This document shows positions 17,888 to 26,846 of a stretch of 64,000 nucleotides of DNA, piece after piece. Position 1 is the stretch's first letter. Each line of letters starts with the position of its first letter. Position numbers and translations under genes: made by a program. This DNA comes from Solirubrobacter deserti (lineage in GTDB: Bacteria; Actinomycetota; Thermoleophilia; Solirubrobacterales; Solirubrobacteraceae): NCBI RefSeq assembly GCF_027587175.1, contig NZ_JAPCID010000027.1:1-64000 (forward strand), in the 5' to 3' direction. The notes beneath the pieces are model-generated. The model searched no databases. It was not told the DNA's origin and was given only the letters and a program-made list of their open reading frames with translations.

Positions 17888-18697
17888 ATGCATCGAGTTG
17901 TCCTGCTTCTGGCGGTGCTGCTGGCGTTCGCCTCGCCCGCCGCCGCCCACACCGACCTCGAACGCCACTTCCGCGAAGCCGGGACCACCGGCACGATGGT
18001 CGTCGAGCGCTCCGGCCCGCAGCCGCGCACGTGGATCGTCGGCGGCGCGCGCAGTGCGCAGCGCTTCATCCCGTCTTCGACGTTCAAGATCCCGAACGCC
18101 CTGCTCGCCGTCGACCTGCGGGTCGCGTCCGGTGCCGACCAGCCCTACCCGGGGCCGAACCCGAACTTCGAGGTCGACGGCGCGCCGTTCCTCCCGGCCG
18201 CCTGCGAAGGCGACCTGACGCTCGCCACCGCGCTGATGAACTCGTGCATCCCGATCTTCCAGCGCATCGCCCGCCGGATCGGCCTGCCCGCGTACCGCCG
18301 CGCGGTCGACCGCTTCCACTACGGCAACGAGGACCTGCGCGGCGCGGTCGAGGACCGCTTCTGGCTCGACGGACCGCTCGCCATCTCCGCCCGCGAGCAG
18401 GTCCGGTTCCTGCAGAGGCTGCAACGCGAGTCGCTGCCCGTCTCCCGCCACGCGCTGCGCGACGTGCGCGAGATGCTCGTCCTCCAGCGCGACCGCTGCG
18501 CAACCCTGCGCGGCAAGACCGGTTATGTCTTCACGACCGCGCCGCGCGTGGGCTGGTGGGTCGGTTGGGTCGAGCGCGGACCGAGGACATGGACGTTCGC
18601 GCTCAACCTCGATATCACGCGCCCCGATCACGCTGCCGCGCGCGTGACGATCGGCAAGGCGATCCTGCACGAGCTCGGAGCCAAGACCACATGCTGA
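17888..18697 (+). CDS. Class D (OXA-like) beta-lactamase
   Basis: 269 residues with a cleavable signal peptide (cut after SPAAA, residue 20). The class D motifs are visible: S64-T-F-K67 in FIPSSTFKIPNALL, SCI in NSCIPIFQRIA (the SxV position), YGN in FHYGNEDL, KTG in GKTGYVFT, and WWVGWVERG. Length and order match OXA enzymes, which hydrolyse beta-lactams in the cell envelope. It is divergent from the LysR gene and overlaps the following carboxypeptidase gene by 7 bases, so the pair is coupled. Whether it hydrolyses antibiotics is untested. Confidence 0.93.
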   Translation: MHRVVLLLAVLLAFASPAAAHTDLERHFREAGTTGTMVVERSGPQPRTWIVGGARSAQRFIPSSTFKIPNALLAVDLRVASGADQPYPGPNPNFEVDGAPFLPAACEGDLTLATALMNSCIPIFQRIARRIGLPAYRRAVDRFHYGNEDLRGAVEDRFWLDGPLAISAREQVRFLQRLQRESLPVSRHALRDVREMLVLQRDRCATLRGKTGYVFTTAPRVGWWVGWVERGPRTWTFALNLDITRPDHAAARVTIGKAILHELGAKTTC

Positions 18698-19845
18698 GAC
18701 GGACCCTTGTGACCACCTTCGTCCTGGCGGCCATCGCGGCTCCCGCGCAGGCGGCGCCGCTCTCGCGCACCGACAAGGCGCAGGTCGAGCGCCTCGCGCG
18801 CTCGCTCGGCGCCAAGACGAGCTTCGTGGTCACCGACACCAAGGGCCGCACGCTGGCTGCCGTGCGCCCCGCCACGCGCCGCCCGCTCGGCTCGGTGACG
18901 AAGCTGTTCACCTCCAGCGCCGCGCTGCTCGGCCTGTCCGCGCCGCCGAGCACCGCCGTCGAGCTCGCCGGGACGCTCGGGCCGGACGGCACGCTCACCG
19001 GCGACATCGTCCTGCGCGGCGGCGGTGACGCCGGCCTGGACGACACCGGCCTCACCCGGCTGCGCGACGCGGTCACCGCGGCCGGCGTCCGTCGCATCAC
19101 CGGCCGCGTCGTCGGCGACGGTTCACTGTTCGACGCCGCGATCGGCGGCCCCGCGACCAGCGGCGGCTTCGACCAGGAGTTCGACGGCGTCGTCGGCGCG
19201 CTCAGCTTCGAGCACGGCCGCGCGACGCCCGGCGGCCCGTACCAGACCGACCCCGCGGCGGCCGCGGCCGCCCACTTTGACGATCTGCTCGAGGCGGTCG
19301 GCGTCGTGATCCCCAACGGCGCGGTCTCCGGCACGCGCCCGCCGATCCCGCCGCTGGCGACCGTCGACGGCGACCTCGCCGAGCTGATCAAGACGACCAA
19401 CACGGACTCGAGCGCGGTGACCGCCGAGACGCTGGGCAAGCTGCTCGCCGCCCGCGGCGGCCGTCCCGGCACGAGCGCGGCGGGCGCGGACGCGGTCGAG
19501 GCCGTCGTCGGCACGCACCTGAAAGTGCAGCCGCGACTGGCCGACAGCGCGGGCTTCGTCGCGGGCTCGCAGGCCACGCCGCGCGACGTCGCCCGGTTGC
19601 TGCGCCAGATGGACCGGCGCCCGACGTTCCGGCGCTCACTCGCCAAGGGCGGCGAGGGGACGCTACGCGGCCGCACCGTGCCCAGCGGGTGCCGGGCGAA
19701 GACGGGCACGCTGCGCTCGGCCAAGACGACCACGCTGGCCGGCATCTGCCGCGGCCGGATCTTCGCCGTCCTCACCGTCGGACCCGCCACCGAGCGCGCG
19801 CGGCGGGTCCACGACCAGATCGCGGGCGTGCTCGGACGGCGCTAG
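18691..19845 (+). CDS. dacB: D-Ala-D-Ala carboxypeptidase/endopeptidase, PBP4 (DacB) type
   Basis: 384 residues with a signal peptide (cut near AQA, residue 21). S68-V-T-K71 is the SxxK motif and AKTGTLR the KTG motif. The usual SxN (SDN) motif appears as SSA in TNTDSSAVTAETLGK, so the Asn is missing. Between them is the extended PBP4 insertion (GDIVLRGGGDAGLDD, GRVVGDGSLFD). These enzymes trim or cut peptidoglycan peptides outside the membrane. The ATG at 18691 overlaps the beta-lactamase end. It converges with the MatC gene with a 4-base overlap. Confidence 0.9.
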   Translation: MLRRTLVTTFVLAAIAAPAQAAPLSRTDKAQVERLARSLGAKTSFVVTDTKGRTLAAVRPATRRPLGSVTKLFTSSAALLGLSAPPSTAVELAGTLGPDGTLTGDIVLRGGGDAGLDDTGLTRLRDAVTAAGVRRITGRVVGDGSLFDAAIGGPATSGGFDQEFDGVVGALSFEHGRATPGGPYQTDPAAAAAAHFDDLLEAVGVVIPNGAVSGTRPPIPPLATVDGDLAELIKTTNTDSSAVTAETLGKLLAARGGRPGTSAAGADAVEAVVGTHLKVQPRLADSAGFVAGSQATPRDVARLLRQMDRRPTFRRSLAKGGEGTLRGRTVPSGCRAKTGTLRSAKTTTLAGICRGRIFAVLTVGPATERARRVHDQIAGVLGRR

Positions 19846-21161
19846 AGCCAGCCCGGCAGCACGAAGATCGCCCACGCCGTGACCGGGGCGATGATGATCA
19901 TGCTCATGCCCCACTGCAGCAGCCTGCGGTAGACGCGGTCGCGCCGTTCCTCGGGTGTGTTGGCCACCGTCAGCGCGCCCGAGGTCGAGAACGGGCTCGA
20001 GTCCACGACCGAGGACGCGATGCAGAGCGCGATGATCACGCCGACGGCGCCGATCTCGCCCTGGGAGAGGAACGGCACCGCGAGCGGGATCAGCGCCGCG
20101 AGGATGCCGGTGGTGGACGCGAACGCGCTCACCGCCGCGCCGATGAAGCAGATCAGCAGCGCGGTGATCAGCGGGGTGCCGACGTCGGCGACCGTCTCAC
20201 CGAGCCAGTCGATCGTGCCCATCTCCCGCAGCAGCTCGACGTACATCACGATGCCGCAGATCAGCAGCACGGTCGGCCACGCGACCTTGGCCGCGGCGTC
20301 CTTGGTGACGTGCGGCATCAGCAGCGAGAGGACGACCGCGATCGTGACGGCGATGAAGGCCGGGTTCCAGTCGATCCCGGGCGCGACCGCGAGGCCGACG
20401 AGCGTGACGATGCCGACCAGCGTGATGACCCGCTCGCGGTTCAGGCCCGGGGACTCGGCCGCGACGTCGACGGCGCCGCCGCCGATCACCGGCTGTCCCG
20501 TCTCGGTCCGCTCGCGGTTGAAGCGCTCGGTCGCCTCCGGGTCCGTGTCCACGCGGCGCGTCAGCAGCTCGCGCCCGCCGAACAGGAAGAACACGACGAT
20601 GCTCAGCACCAGGTTGAACAGGTACGAGGAGATCCACAGCAGCGTCGGGTTGCCCTCGAGGTTGGCGTCGTTGACCACGCCATTGGTGATCGAGCCGAAC
20701 ACCGAGATCGGCGAGAAGCCGCCCGCGGTGGCGCCGTTGATGATCAGCAGGCCCATCAGCACCGGGTTGATGCGGTAGCGGACGGCGAACCCGAGGCCGA
20801 TCGGCGCCATGATCGCGACGGCGGCCGGGACGACCGCTCCCACCCAGGTCAGCACCGAGGTGACGAGGAACATCACCCACGGGATGAACGCCACGCGCCC
20901 CCCGACGCCGCGTACGGCAGCGTGGACGAGCCAGTCCACGGTGCCGTTGTTGTTGGCGATCGCGAACAGGTAGGTGACGCCGACGAGGATGATGAACAGC
21001 TCGCCGGGGAAGCCGGCGAAGATCGTGTCCTCGTCCGTGCCGATCGCCGTTCCGACGATGAACGCGGCGGCGATGCCGAGCAGGCCCATGTTGATCGGGC
21101 GCAGCGTGCCGATGGCGAAGATCGCCACCAGCACGAGGATCGATACGACTTCCTGAGACAT
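19842..21161 (-). CDS. Dicarboxylate carrier, MatC / SLC13-like permease
   Basis: 439 residues, mostly hydrophobic, about 11-12 membrane helices. The N-terminal half resembles the MatC N-terminal domain (RPINMGLLGIAAAFIVG, NNNGTVDWLVHAAV), and ATAGGFSPISVFGSITN and STTGILAALIPLAVPF fit the ion-transporter superfamily loops. MatC-type proteins import malonate or other dicarboxylates. An AGGAG site precedes the ATG. It lies 9 bases after the FAD/Fe-S dehydrogenase gene and is probably in its operon, supplying its substrate. Confidence 0.85.
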   Translation of the reverse strand: MSQEVVSILVLVAIFAIGTLRPINMGLLGIAAAFIVGTAIGTDEDTIFAGFPGELFIILVGVTYLFAIANNNGTVDWLVHAAVRGVGGRVAFIPWVMFLVTSVLTWVGAVVPAAVAIMAPIGLGFAVRYRINPVLMGLLIINGATAGGFSPISVFGSITNGVVNDANLEGNPTLLWISSYLFNLVLSIVVFFLFGGRELLTRRVDTDPEATERFNRERTETGQPVIGGGAVDVAAESPGLNRERVITLVGIVTLVGLAVAPGIDWNPAFIAVTIAVVLSLLMPHVTKDAAAKVAWPTVLLICGIVMYVELLREMGTIDWLGETVADVGTPLITALLICFIGAAVSAFASTTGILAALIPLAVPFLSQGEIGAVGVIIALCIASSVVDSSPFSTSGALTVANTPEERRDRVYRRLLQWGMSMIIIAPVTAWAIFVLPGWL

Positions 21162-21170
21162 CTCGCTCTC

Positions 21171-23921
21171 CTATTCGAGTGCGTCCCGGACGATTTGCAC
21201 GGGGTGGCGCGCCGCGCGCCCCGTGCCGTGCTGGATCTGCTGGCGGCAGGACACGCCCGTCGCCGCGATGAGCGTCTCCGCGGGCTCTCTCCGGACCGCG
21301 GGGAACAGGCGCAGGGCGCCGATCCGCATGGACAGCTCGTAGTGCTCTGACTCGAACCCGAACGAGCCCGCCATGCCGCAGCAGCCGGCGTCGAGCTCGA
21401 CGACCTCCGTGTTGGGGATGCGCTTGAGCAGTTGCACCGTCGAGGCCGTGCCCGCGAGTGCCTTCTGGTGGCAGTGGCCGTGGAAGACGATCCGCTGCGG
21501 CGTGTCGTTGCGCAGCGGCAGCTCGCTGTCGAGCAGCAGCTCCTCGACCAGCCGCGTGCGCTCCGCGATCCCGCGGTCCCCGAGCAGCTGCACGTGCTCC
21601 TCGCGCAACGTCATCAGGCAGGAGGGCTCGCAGCCTGTGATTGGGCCCTCGGTCTTGAGCAGGCGCTCGGTCAGCGACTCGGCTTTCGCGCGCGCGTCGT
21701 CGAGCAGGCCCTTGGAGATGCTCGCCCGCCCGCAGCAACCGGCGTGCTCCAACCGCACGTCGTAGCCCGCGGCGGTCAGCAGCTCGATCGACGCGCGGCC
21801 GACACCCGGCTCCGTGAAGGTCGTGAACGAGTCGGCGAGGAACGTCACGGGGCGGCCCGTGCGGCGCGCGCGCTTGCGGTTCCAGCGGATCAGGTTCTCG
21901 CGCTCGAACACCGGGCGCGGGCGCTTGCTGGTGATGCCGAGCAGGCCGGTCGGCGCGGGCAGGTTCGAGAGCGGCGCGAACGCGCTGCCGAGCCGGTTGA
22001 GCGTCCGGATGCCGGCGAACACGCGCGAGCGCAGCGGCGTGCCGTGGATGGCGTTGTAGTGGCTGAGGAACTCGCTCTTCATCGACGCCATGTCGACGCT
22101 CAGCGGGCATTCGCTCTTGCACGCCTTGCACTCGAGGCAGAGGTCGAGGATCTCGTGCAGGCGTTCGTCGCCCATCGCCTTGGCGGGGTCGGGCTCGGAG
22201 AGCGCCTTGACGAGCGCGTTGGCGCGCCCGCGCGTGGCGTGCTCCTCCTCGCGCGTGGCCATGTAGGACGGACACATCACGCCCTGCCCGGTCTTGCGGC
22301 AGGCGCCGATGCGCTGGCAGCGGTCCGCGGCGGCGTACATCCCGCCCTCACCGAAGTCGAGGTGGGTGACGAGCGGGTTCGGGCGCTTGGGCAGCGTCGC
22401 GTCGCGCAGGTCGGCCGTCATCGGCGCCGGGTCCACCATCACGCCCGGGTTGAGCCGGTTGTGCGGGTCGAACAGCGTCTTGACCTTGCGCATCGCGCCG
22501 TACAGCTCAGGGCCGAAGATGCGCTCGTTGAACTCCGAGCGCACGCGGCCGTCGCCGTGCTCGGAGGAGTTGACGCCGTCGAACTCGGCGACCAGGTCCT
22601 TGATCTCCTCCGCGACGGTGCGGAACGTCTCGACGTCCTCGGACAGGTCGATGAACGGGCGGATGTGCAGGCAACCGACCGAGCAGTGGCCGTAGAACCC
22701 GGCCTCGAGCCCGTGGCGGTCGAGGATCTGCGCGAAGCGCTCCACGTAGGGGCCGAGCCGCTCGGGCGCCACCGCGGTGTCCTCCACGAACGCGGCCGGA
22801 CGCTTGCGGCCTTCCGACGACGCCATCAGCAGGCCCAGGCCCGCCTTGCGCACCTTGGTCAGCTCGTTCTGCTCGGCGGCCGTCTCGGCGCGCAGCGTGT
22901 GGTAGCCGTGACCGTGCTGCTGCCAGGCGGCGGCCAGCGCGTCGAGCTTGCCGCGCACCTCGTCGTCGGTGTCGCCCGCGAATGAGACGAACAGCAGCGC
23001 GCCGGGGTCGCCCTCCAGCCGGTCCGACAGCTTGCGGTACTCGAGCTTCGCGCGCGAGAGGCTGAGGATCGTGCGGTCGATCATCTCGACCGCCCACGGA
23101 TGCAGGTCGAGCGCGTCCTGCGTGGCCGCGATCGCGTCCGCGACCGACGCGAAGTGCCCGACCGAGAACATCTTCGCCTTCGGCAGCTCGACCAGCCGCA
23201 CCGTCGCCGCGGTGACGATCGCGAGCGTCCCTTCGCTGCCCACGATCAGCTTCGAGAGGTCGAACGGCTCCATGCGATCCAGCCGGTAGCCGCCGGACTG
23301 GCGCCAATGCTTGGGATAGTCCTCGGCGATGGCGCGCGCGTGCTCGCGCAGGATGGCCTTCACCGGCTCGTCGAAGGCGTGCGTCGAGTCGCGCGAGAAC
23401 GTGGCCTGGCTGCCGTCGGCCAGCACCACCTCGAGCTCCTCGACGTGATCGATGGTCGTGCCGTGCACGATCGACTCCGACCCGCTCGAGTTGTTGCCGA
23501 TCATGCCGCCGAGCGTCGCCCGGTTGGAGGTACTCGTGTCCGGCCCGAAGCCGAGGCCGAACCGCTTGGCGGCGCGGTTGAGGTCCTCCTGCACGACCCC
23601 CGGCTGCACCCGCACACGGCGCGCGTCCGGATCGATCGCGTCGATCACGTTCATGTGGCGGGAGAAGTCGAGCACCAGCCCGCGCCCGCCGGCGGTCTGG
23701 CCCGCGAGCGACGTGCCGCCGCCACGCGCCACGACCGGCACGCCGCGCTCGGCGCAGATCCGCACCGCCGCGCTCACGTCTTCGGCGGTGCGCGGGAACG
23801 CCACCGCCGCCGGCTCGACCGCGTACGCGCTCGCGTCGGCGGCGAACAGGTGCCGCGTGTACTCGTCGTCGCGGACCTCTCCCACCAGCTCGCGCCCGAG
23901 CGCGAGAGCCAACTCCCCCAT
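21171..23921 (-). CDS. FAD/Fe-S D-2-hydroxyacid dehydrogenase (YdiJ/Dld2 type)
   Basis: 916 residues. The N-terminal half is an FAD_binding_4 domain (VARGGGTSLAGQTAGG, GPDTSTSNRATLGGMIGNNS) with the GlcD-type C-cap; EHGDGRVRSEF and DPHNRLNPG are typical. The second half carries 4Fe-4S motifs (CQRIGACRKTGQGVMCP and CLECKACKSECP) and two CCG-type segments (HAGCCGRAS, DAGCCGMAG). This architecture oxidises D-2-hydroxyacids such as D-2-hydroxyglutarate or D-lactate. It is co-transcribed with the dicarboxylate carrier and divergent from a TetR regulator. Confidence 0.92.
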   Translation of the reverse strand: MGELALALGRELVGEVRDDEYTRHLFAADASAYAVEPAAVAFPRTAEDVSAAVRICAERGVPVVARGGGTSLAGQTAGGRGLVLDFSRHMNVIDAIDPDARRVRVQPGVVQEDLNRAAKRFGLGFGPDTSTSNRATLGGMIGNNSSGSESIVHGTTIDHVEELEVVLADGSQATFSRDSTHAFDEPVKAILREHARAIAEDYPKHWRQSGGYRLDRMEPFDLSKLIVGSEGTLAIVTAATVRLVELPKAKMFSVGHFASVADAIAATQDALDLHPWAVEMIDRTILSLSRAKLEYRKLSDRLEGDPGALLFVSFAGDTDDEVRGKLDALAAAWQQHGHGYHTLRAETAAEQNELTKVRKAGLGLLMASSEGRKRPAAFVEDTAVAPERLGPYVERFAQILDRHGLEAGFYGHCSVGCLHIRPFIDLSEDVETFRTVAEEIKDLVAEFDGVNSSEHGDGRVRSEFNERIFGPELYGAMRKVKTLFDPHNRLNPGVMVDPAPMTADLRDATLPKRPNPLVTHLDFGEGGMYAAADRCQRIGACRKTGQGVMCPSYMATREEEHATRGRANALVKALSEPDPAKAMGDERLHEILDLCLECKACKSECPLSVDMASMKSEFLSHYNAIHGTPLRSRVFAGIRTLNRLGSAFAPLSNLPAPTGLLGITSKRPRPVFERENLIRWNRKRARRTGRPVTFLADSFTTFTEPGVGRASIELLTAAGYDVRLEHAGCCGRASISKGLLDDARAKAESLTERLLKTEGPITGCEPSCLMTLREEHVQLLGDRGIAERTRLVEELLLDSELPLRNDTPQRIVFHGHCHQKALAGTASTVQLLKRIPNTEVVELDAGCCGMAGSFGFESEHYELSMRIGALRLFPAVRREPAETLIAATGVSCRQQIQHGTGRAARHPVQIVRDALE

Positions 23922-24015
23922 GACGACTCAGTCCCCGCTCCGGGCAGGGCACCAAACGTCGAGCGGGCACGCGCGTTCAAAACCGGTCGGTACAGAAGTG
24001 ACTAGGATGCAGGGC

Positions 24016-24612
24016 ATGGGGAACGCCACCATCGGCCGACCGCGCGGCTTCGACGCCGACGAGGCGCTCGAACGCGCCATGCACGTGTTCTGGGAGCACG
24101 GCTACGAGGGGGCGTGCCTGACCGCGCTCACAGACGCGATGGGCATCAATAAGACGAGCCTGTACGCGGCCTTCGGCAACAAGGAGCAGCTGTTCCTCAA
24201 GGTCCTGGACCGCTACGCGGACGGGCCGGCCGGGTACGCGCAGCGCGCGTTGGAGGAGCCGACGGCGCGCGCCGTGGTGGAGGCGCTGCTGCGCGGAGCG
24301 GCCGAGACGACCACCCGGCCCGACAGCCCGGCGGGGTGCCTGGGCGTCCAGGCCGCGCTGCCCGCCAGCGACGGCAACCGGTGCGCCCATGAGGCGCTCG
24401 TCGAGTGGCGCAACACCGCGGCCGTGCGGCTGGAGGAGCGCTTTCGGCGCGCGGTCGACGAGGGCGACCTGCCGGCCGACGCCGATCCGCACGAGCTGGC
24501 CACCTACGTGTCGACGGTCGCGCAGGGCATCGCCGTGCAGGCCGCCAACGGCTTGGACCGGGACGCGCTGCAGCGCATCGTGGACACGACGCTGAGGCAG
24601 TGGGCGCCGTGA
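24016..24612 (+). CDS. TetR-family transcriptional regulator
   Basis: 198 residues. IGRPRGFDADEALERAM and the helix-turn-helix LTALTDAMGINKTSLYAAFG are typical of AcrR-like TetR proteins. The ATG at 24016 is preferred from the family N-terminus; an ATG at 24007 adds three residues. Neither has a good ribosome site. The start region contains AACCGGTCGGT (23981-23991), a plausible operator. Its stop overlaps the next gene (GTGA), so it heads the operon 24016-28698 and may also control the divergent dehydrogenase. Confidence 0.9.
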   Translation: MGNATIGRPRGFDADEALERAMHVFWEHGYEGACLTALTDAMGINKTSLYAAFGNKEQLFLKVLDRYADGPAGYAQRALEEPTARAVVEALLRGAAETTTRPDSPAGCLGVQAALPASDGNRCAHEALVEWRNTAAVRLEERFRRAVDEGDLPADADPHELATYVSTVAQGIAVQAANGLDRDALQRIVDTTLRQWAP

Positions 24613-25688
24613 TCGGCGTCGGCATCGTGGGGCTCAGCGCCGGCGGCGGCTGGGCCGCGAAGGCGCACCTGCCCGCGCTCGCCGCGGTGGACGGGATCGA
24701 GCTGCGCGCGCTCGCCGCGAGCTCCCCCAAGGCGGCCCGCGCCGCGGGCGAGGCCCACGGGGTGCCCGCGTACGCGTCCGTCGAGGCGCTGGTGCAGGAC
24801 CCGGGCGTCGACCTGGTCGTCGTCGCGGTCAAGGTGCCGCAGCACCGCGCGCTCATCCTGCCGGCGCTGCAGGCGCGGGTGCCGGTGCTGAGCGAGTGGC
24901 CGCTCGCTCTGGATCTCGCCGAGGCCCAGGAGCTCGAGCAGGCCGCGGAAGGGACCCGCACGTTCGTCGGGCTGCAGGGACGGTCCGCGCCGGCGTTCCG
25001 CTGGCTCGCCGACCTGATGGCGGAGCGCTACGTGGGCGACGTGCTGTCGGCCACCGTCGTGGCGTCCTCGTCCGGCTGGGGCGCCTCGACGTCCGAGCGC
25101 GGGCGCTACACGCTCGATCGCGCGCAGGGCGCCACGATGCTGACGATCGCGTTCGGCCACGCGATCGACGCCGTCGCGCTGCTGGTCGGCGAGCTCGAGG
25201 AGCTGGTGGCGACGACCGCGACCCGCCGCCCGCAGGTCGAGCTCGAAGGCACCGGACGCACCGTCCCGATGACGGCCGAGGACCAGATCGCCGTGTCCGG
25301 CACGCTCGCGAGCGGCGCGGTCCTCTCGGCCCACTATCGCGGCGGCACCCTGTCGGGCCCGGGCTTCTCGCTCACCGTCGACGGCACCGAGGGGACGCTC
25401 GAGGTCACCGCTCCGAGCCACCCCAACATCAACCCCGTGTCCGTGCGCGGGGCACGCGGCTACGCGCCCCCGGCCGAGCTCGCACTGCCCGAGCGCTACG
25501 ACGCCTACCCGCAGTTGGCCGGAACGCAGAGCCACGCGCTCGCGCACGCCTACGCCGCCATCCGCGACGACCTCCTGCACGGCACCGCGACCGTGCCGGA
25601 CTTCGCGCACGCCGTGGCGCGCCACCGGCTGCTGGACGCGATCACGCGCTCGGCCGCCACCGGCCGCCGCGTCGAGCTGATGAACTGA
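24609..25688 (+). CDS. Gfo/Idh/MocA-family NAD(P)-dependent oxidoreductase
   Basis: 359 residues. The Rossmann start GVGIVGLSAGGGWAAKAHLPAL, the SEWPLALDLAEAQELEQAAE stretch (the family's EKP is SEWP here) and a C-terminal beta-sheet domain with LSAHYRGG identify the family. The usual catalytic Lys of EKP is therefore not present in that position. The substrate, often a sugar or inositol, is unknown. The GTG start overlaps the TetR stop. Confidence 0.88.
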   Translation: MIGVGIVGLSAGGGWAAKAHLPALAAVDGIELRALAASSPKAARAAGEAHGVPAYASVEALVQDPGVDLVVVAVKVPQHRALILPALQARVPVLSEWPLALDLAEAQELEQAAEGTRTFVGLQGRSAPAFRWLADLMAERYVGDVLSATVVASSSGWGASTSERGRYTLDRAQGATMLTIAFGHAIDAVALLVGELEELVATTATRRPQVELEGTGRTVPMTAEDQIAVSGTLASGAVLSAHYRGGTLSGPGFSLTVDGTEGTLEVTAPSHPNINPVSVRGARGYAPPAELALPERYDAYPQLAGTQSHALAHAYAAIRDDLLHGTATVPDFAHAVARHRLLDAITRSAATGRRVELMN

Positions 25689-25712
25689 CGCCAAACGGGT
25701 ACGACCGCAGCG

Positions 25713-26846
25713 ATGTCCCATCGCCCCGGTCGCCACTTCCTGCAGATCCCCGGTCCCACGAACGTTCCAGACCGGGTGCTGCGAGCCATCGACGCGCCCA
25801 CGATCGACCACCGCGGGCCGGAGTTCGCGCAGCTCGGCCTCGAGGTGCTCGAAGGCATGCGCTGGGTGTTCGGGACCGAAGGCCCGGTGGTCATCTATCC
25901 CGCGTCCGGCACGGGTGCGTGGGAGGCGGCGATCGTCAACACGCTCTCGCCCGGCGACAAGGTGATCGCGTCGGAGACGGGGCACTTCGCGACGCTCTGG
26001 CGAGAGATGGCCGAGCGGCTCGGGCTCGACGTGGTCTGGCTGGAGGGCGACTGGCGCCACGGCGCCGACCCGGAGCGGATCGCGGACGCGCTCGACGACG
26101 ACGTCAAGGCCGTGATGGTCGTCCACAACGAGACCTCCACGGGTGTCACGAGCCGGATCGCCGACGTGCGCGCGGCGATGGGTGACCACGACGCGCTGCT
26201 GCTCGTGGACACGATCTCCTCGCTGGCCAGCATCGACTACCGCCACGACGAGTGGGGCGTGGACGTGACCGTCGGCGGGTCGCAGAAAGGCCTGATGCTT
26301 CCGGCCGGGCTGAGCTTCAACGCCGTCTCCCAGAAGGCGCTGGAAGCCTCGCGCGACGCGCGGATGCCGCGCTCGTACTGGGACTGGAAGCCGATCATCG
26401 CCGCCAACGAGGCGGGCTTCTGGCCTTACACGTCCGCGACCAACCTGCTCTACGGACTCAAAGAGGCGATCGCGATGCTGCGCGAGGAAGGCCTCGACAA
26501 CGTGTTCGCCCGCCACGCGCGCCACGCGACCGCCACGCGCGCCGCCGTCCACGGCTGGGGCCTGGAGGTGCTGGCGCTCGACGAGCGCGAGTTCTCCGGC
26601 TCGCTCACCGCGGTGCTGCTCGACGGCTCCGACGAGGTGCGGCGAATGATCCTGGAGCGCTACGACATGTCGCTGGGCGCGGGGCTGGGCAAGCTCAAGG
26701 ACCAGGTGTTCCGGATCGGCCACCTCGGCGACTTCAACGACCTGATGCTCGCGGGGACGCTGGCCGGGGTGCAGATGGGCCTGCAGCTCGCCGGCCACGA
26801 CGTCGGCGACGGGCTGACCCCCGCGCTTGAGGTCCTCAAGACATGA
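25713..26846 (+). CDS. Class V aminotransferase, serine/aspartate-glyoxylate type
   Basis: 377 residues. FLQIPGPTNVPDRVLRAI, IDHRGPEFAQL and SGTGAWEAAIVNTLSPGD match the AGXT/serine-glyoxylate aminotransferase group, and the PLP lysine lies in GGSQKGLMLPAGLSF. It would move an amino group from serine, aspartate or alanine to glyoxylate. It lies 24 bases after the oxidoreductase and overlaps the CoA-transferase gene (ATGA). Confidence 0.9.
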   Translation: MSHRPGRHFLQIPGPTNVPDRVLRAIDAPTIDHRGPEFAQLGLEVLEGMRWVFGTEGPVVIYPASGTGAWEAAIVNTLSPGDKVIASETGHFATLWREMAERLGLDVVWLEGDWRHGADPERIADALDDDVKAVMVVHNETSTGVTSRIADVRAAMGDHDALLLVDTISSLASIDYRHDEWGVDVTVGGSQKGLMLPAGLSFNAVSQKALEASRDARMPRSYWDWKPIIAANEAGFWPYTSATNLLYGLKEAIAMLREEGLDNVFARHARHATATRAAVHGWGLEVLALDEREFSGSLTAVLLDGSDEVRRMILERYDMSLGAGLGKLKDQVFRIGHLGDFNDLMLAGTLAGVQMGLQLAGHDVGDGLTPALEVLKT

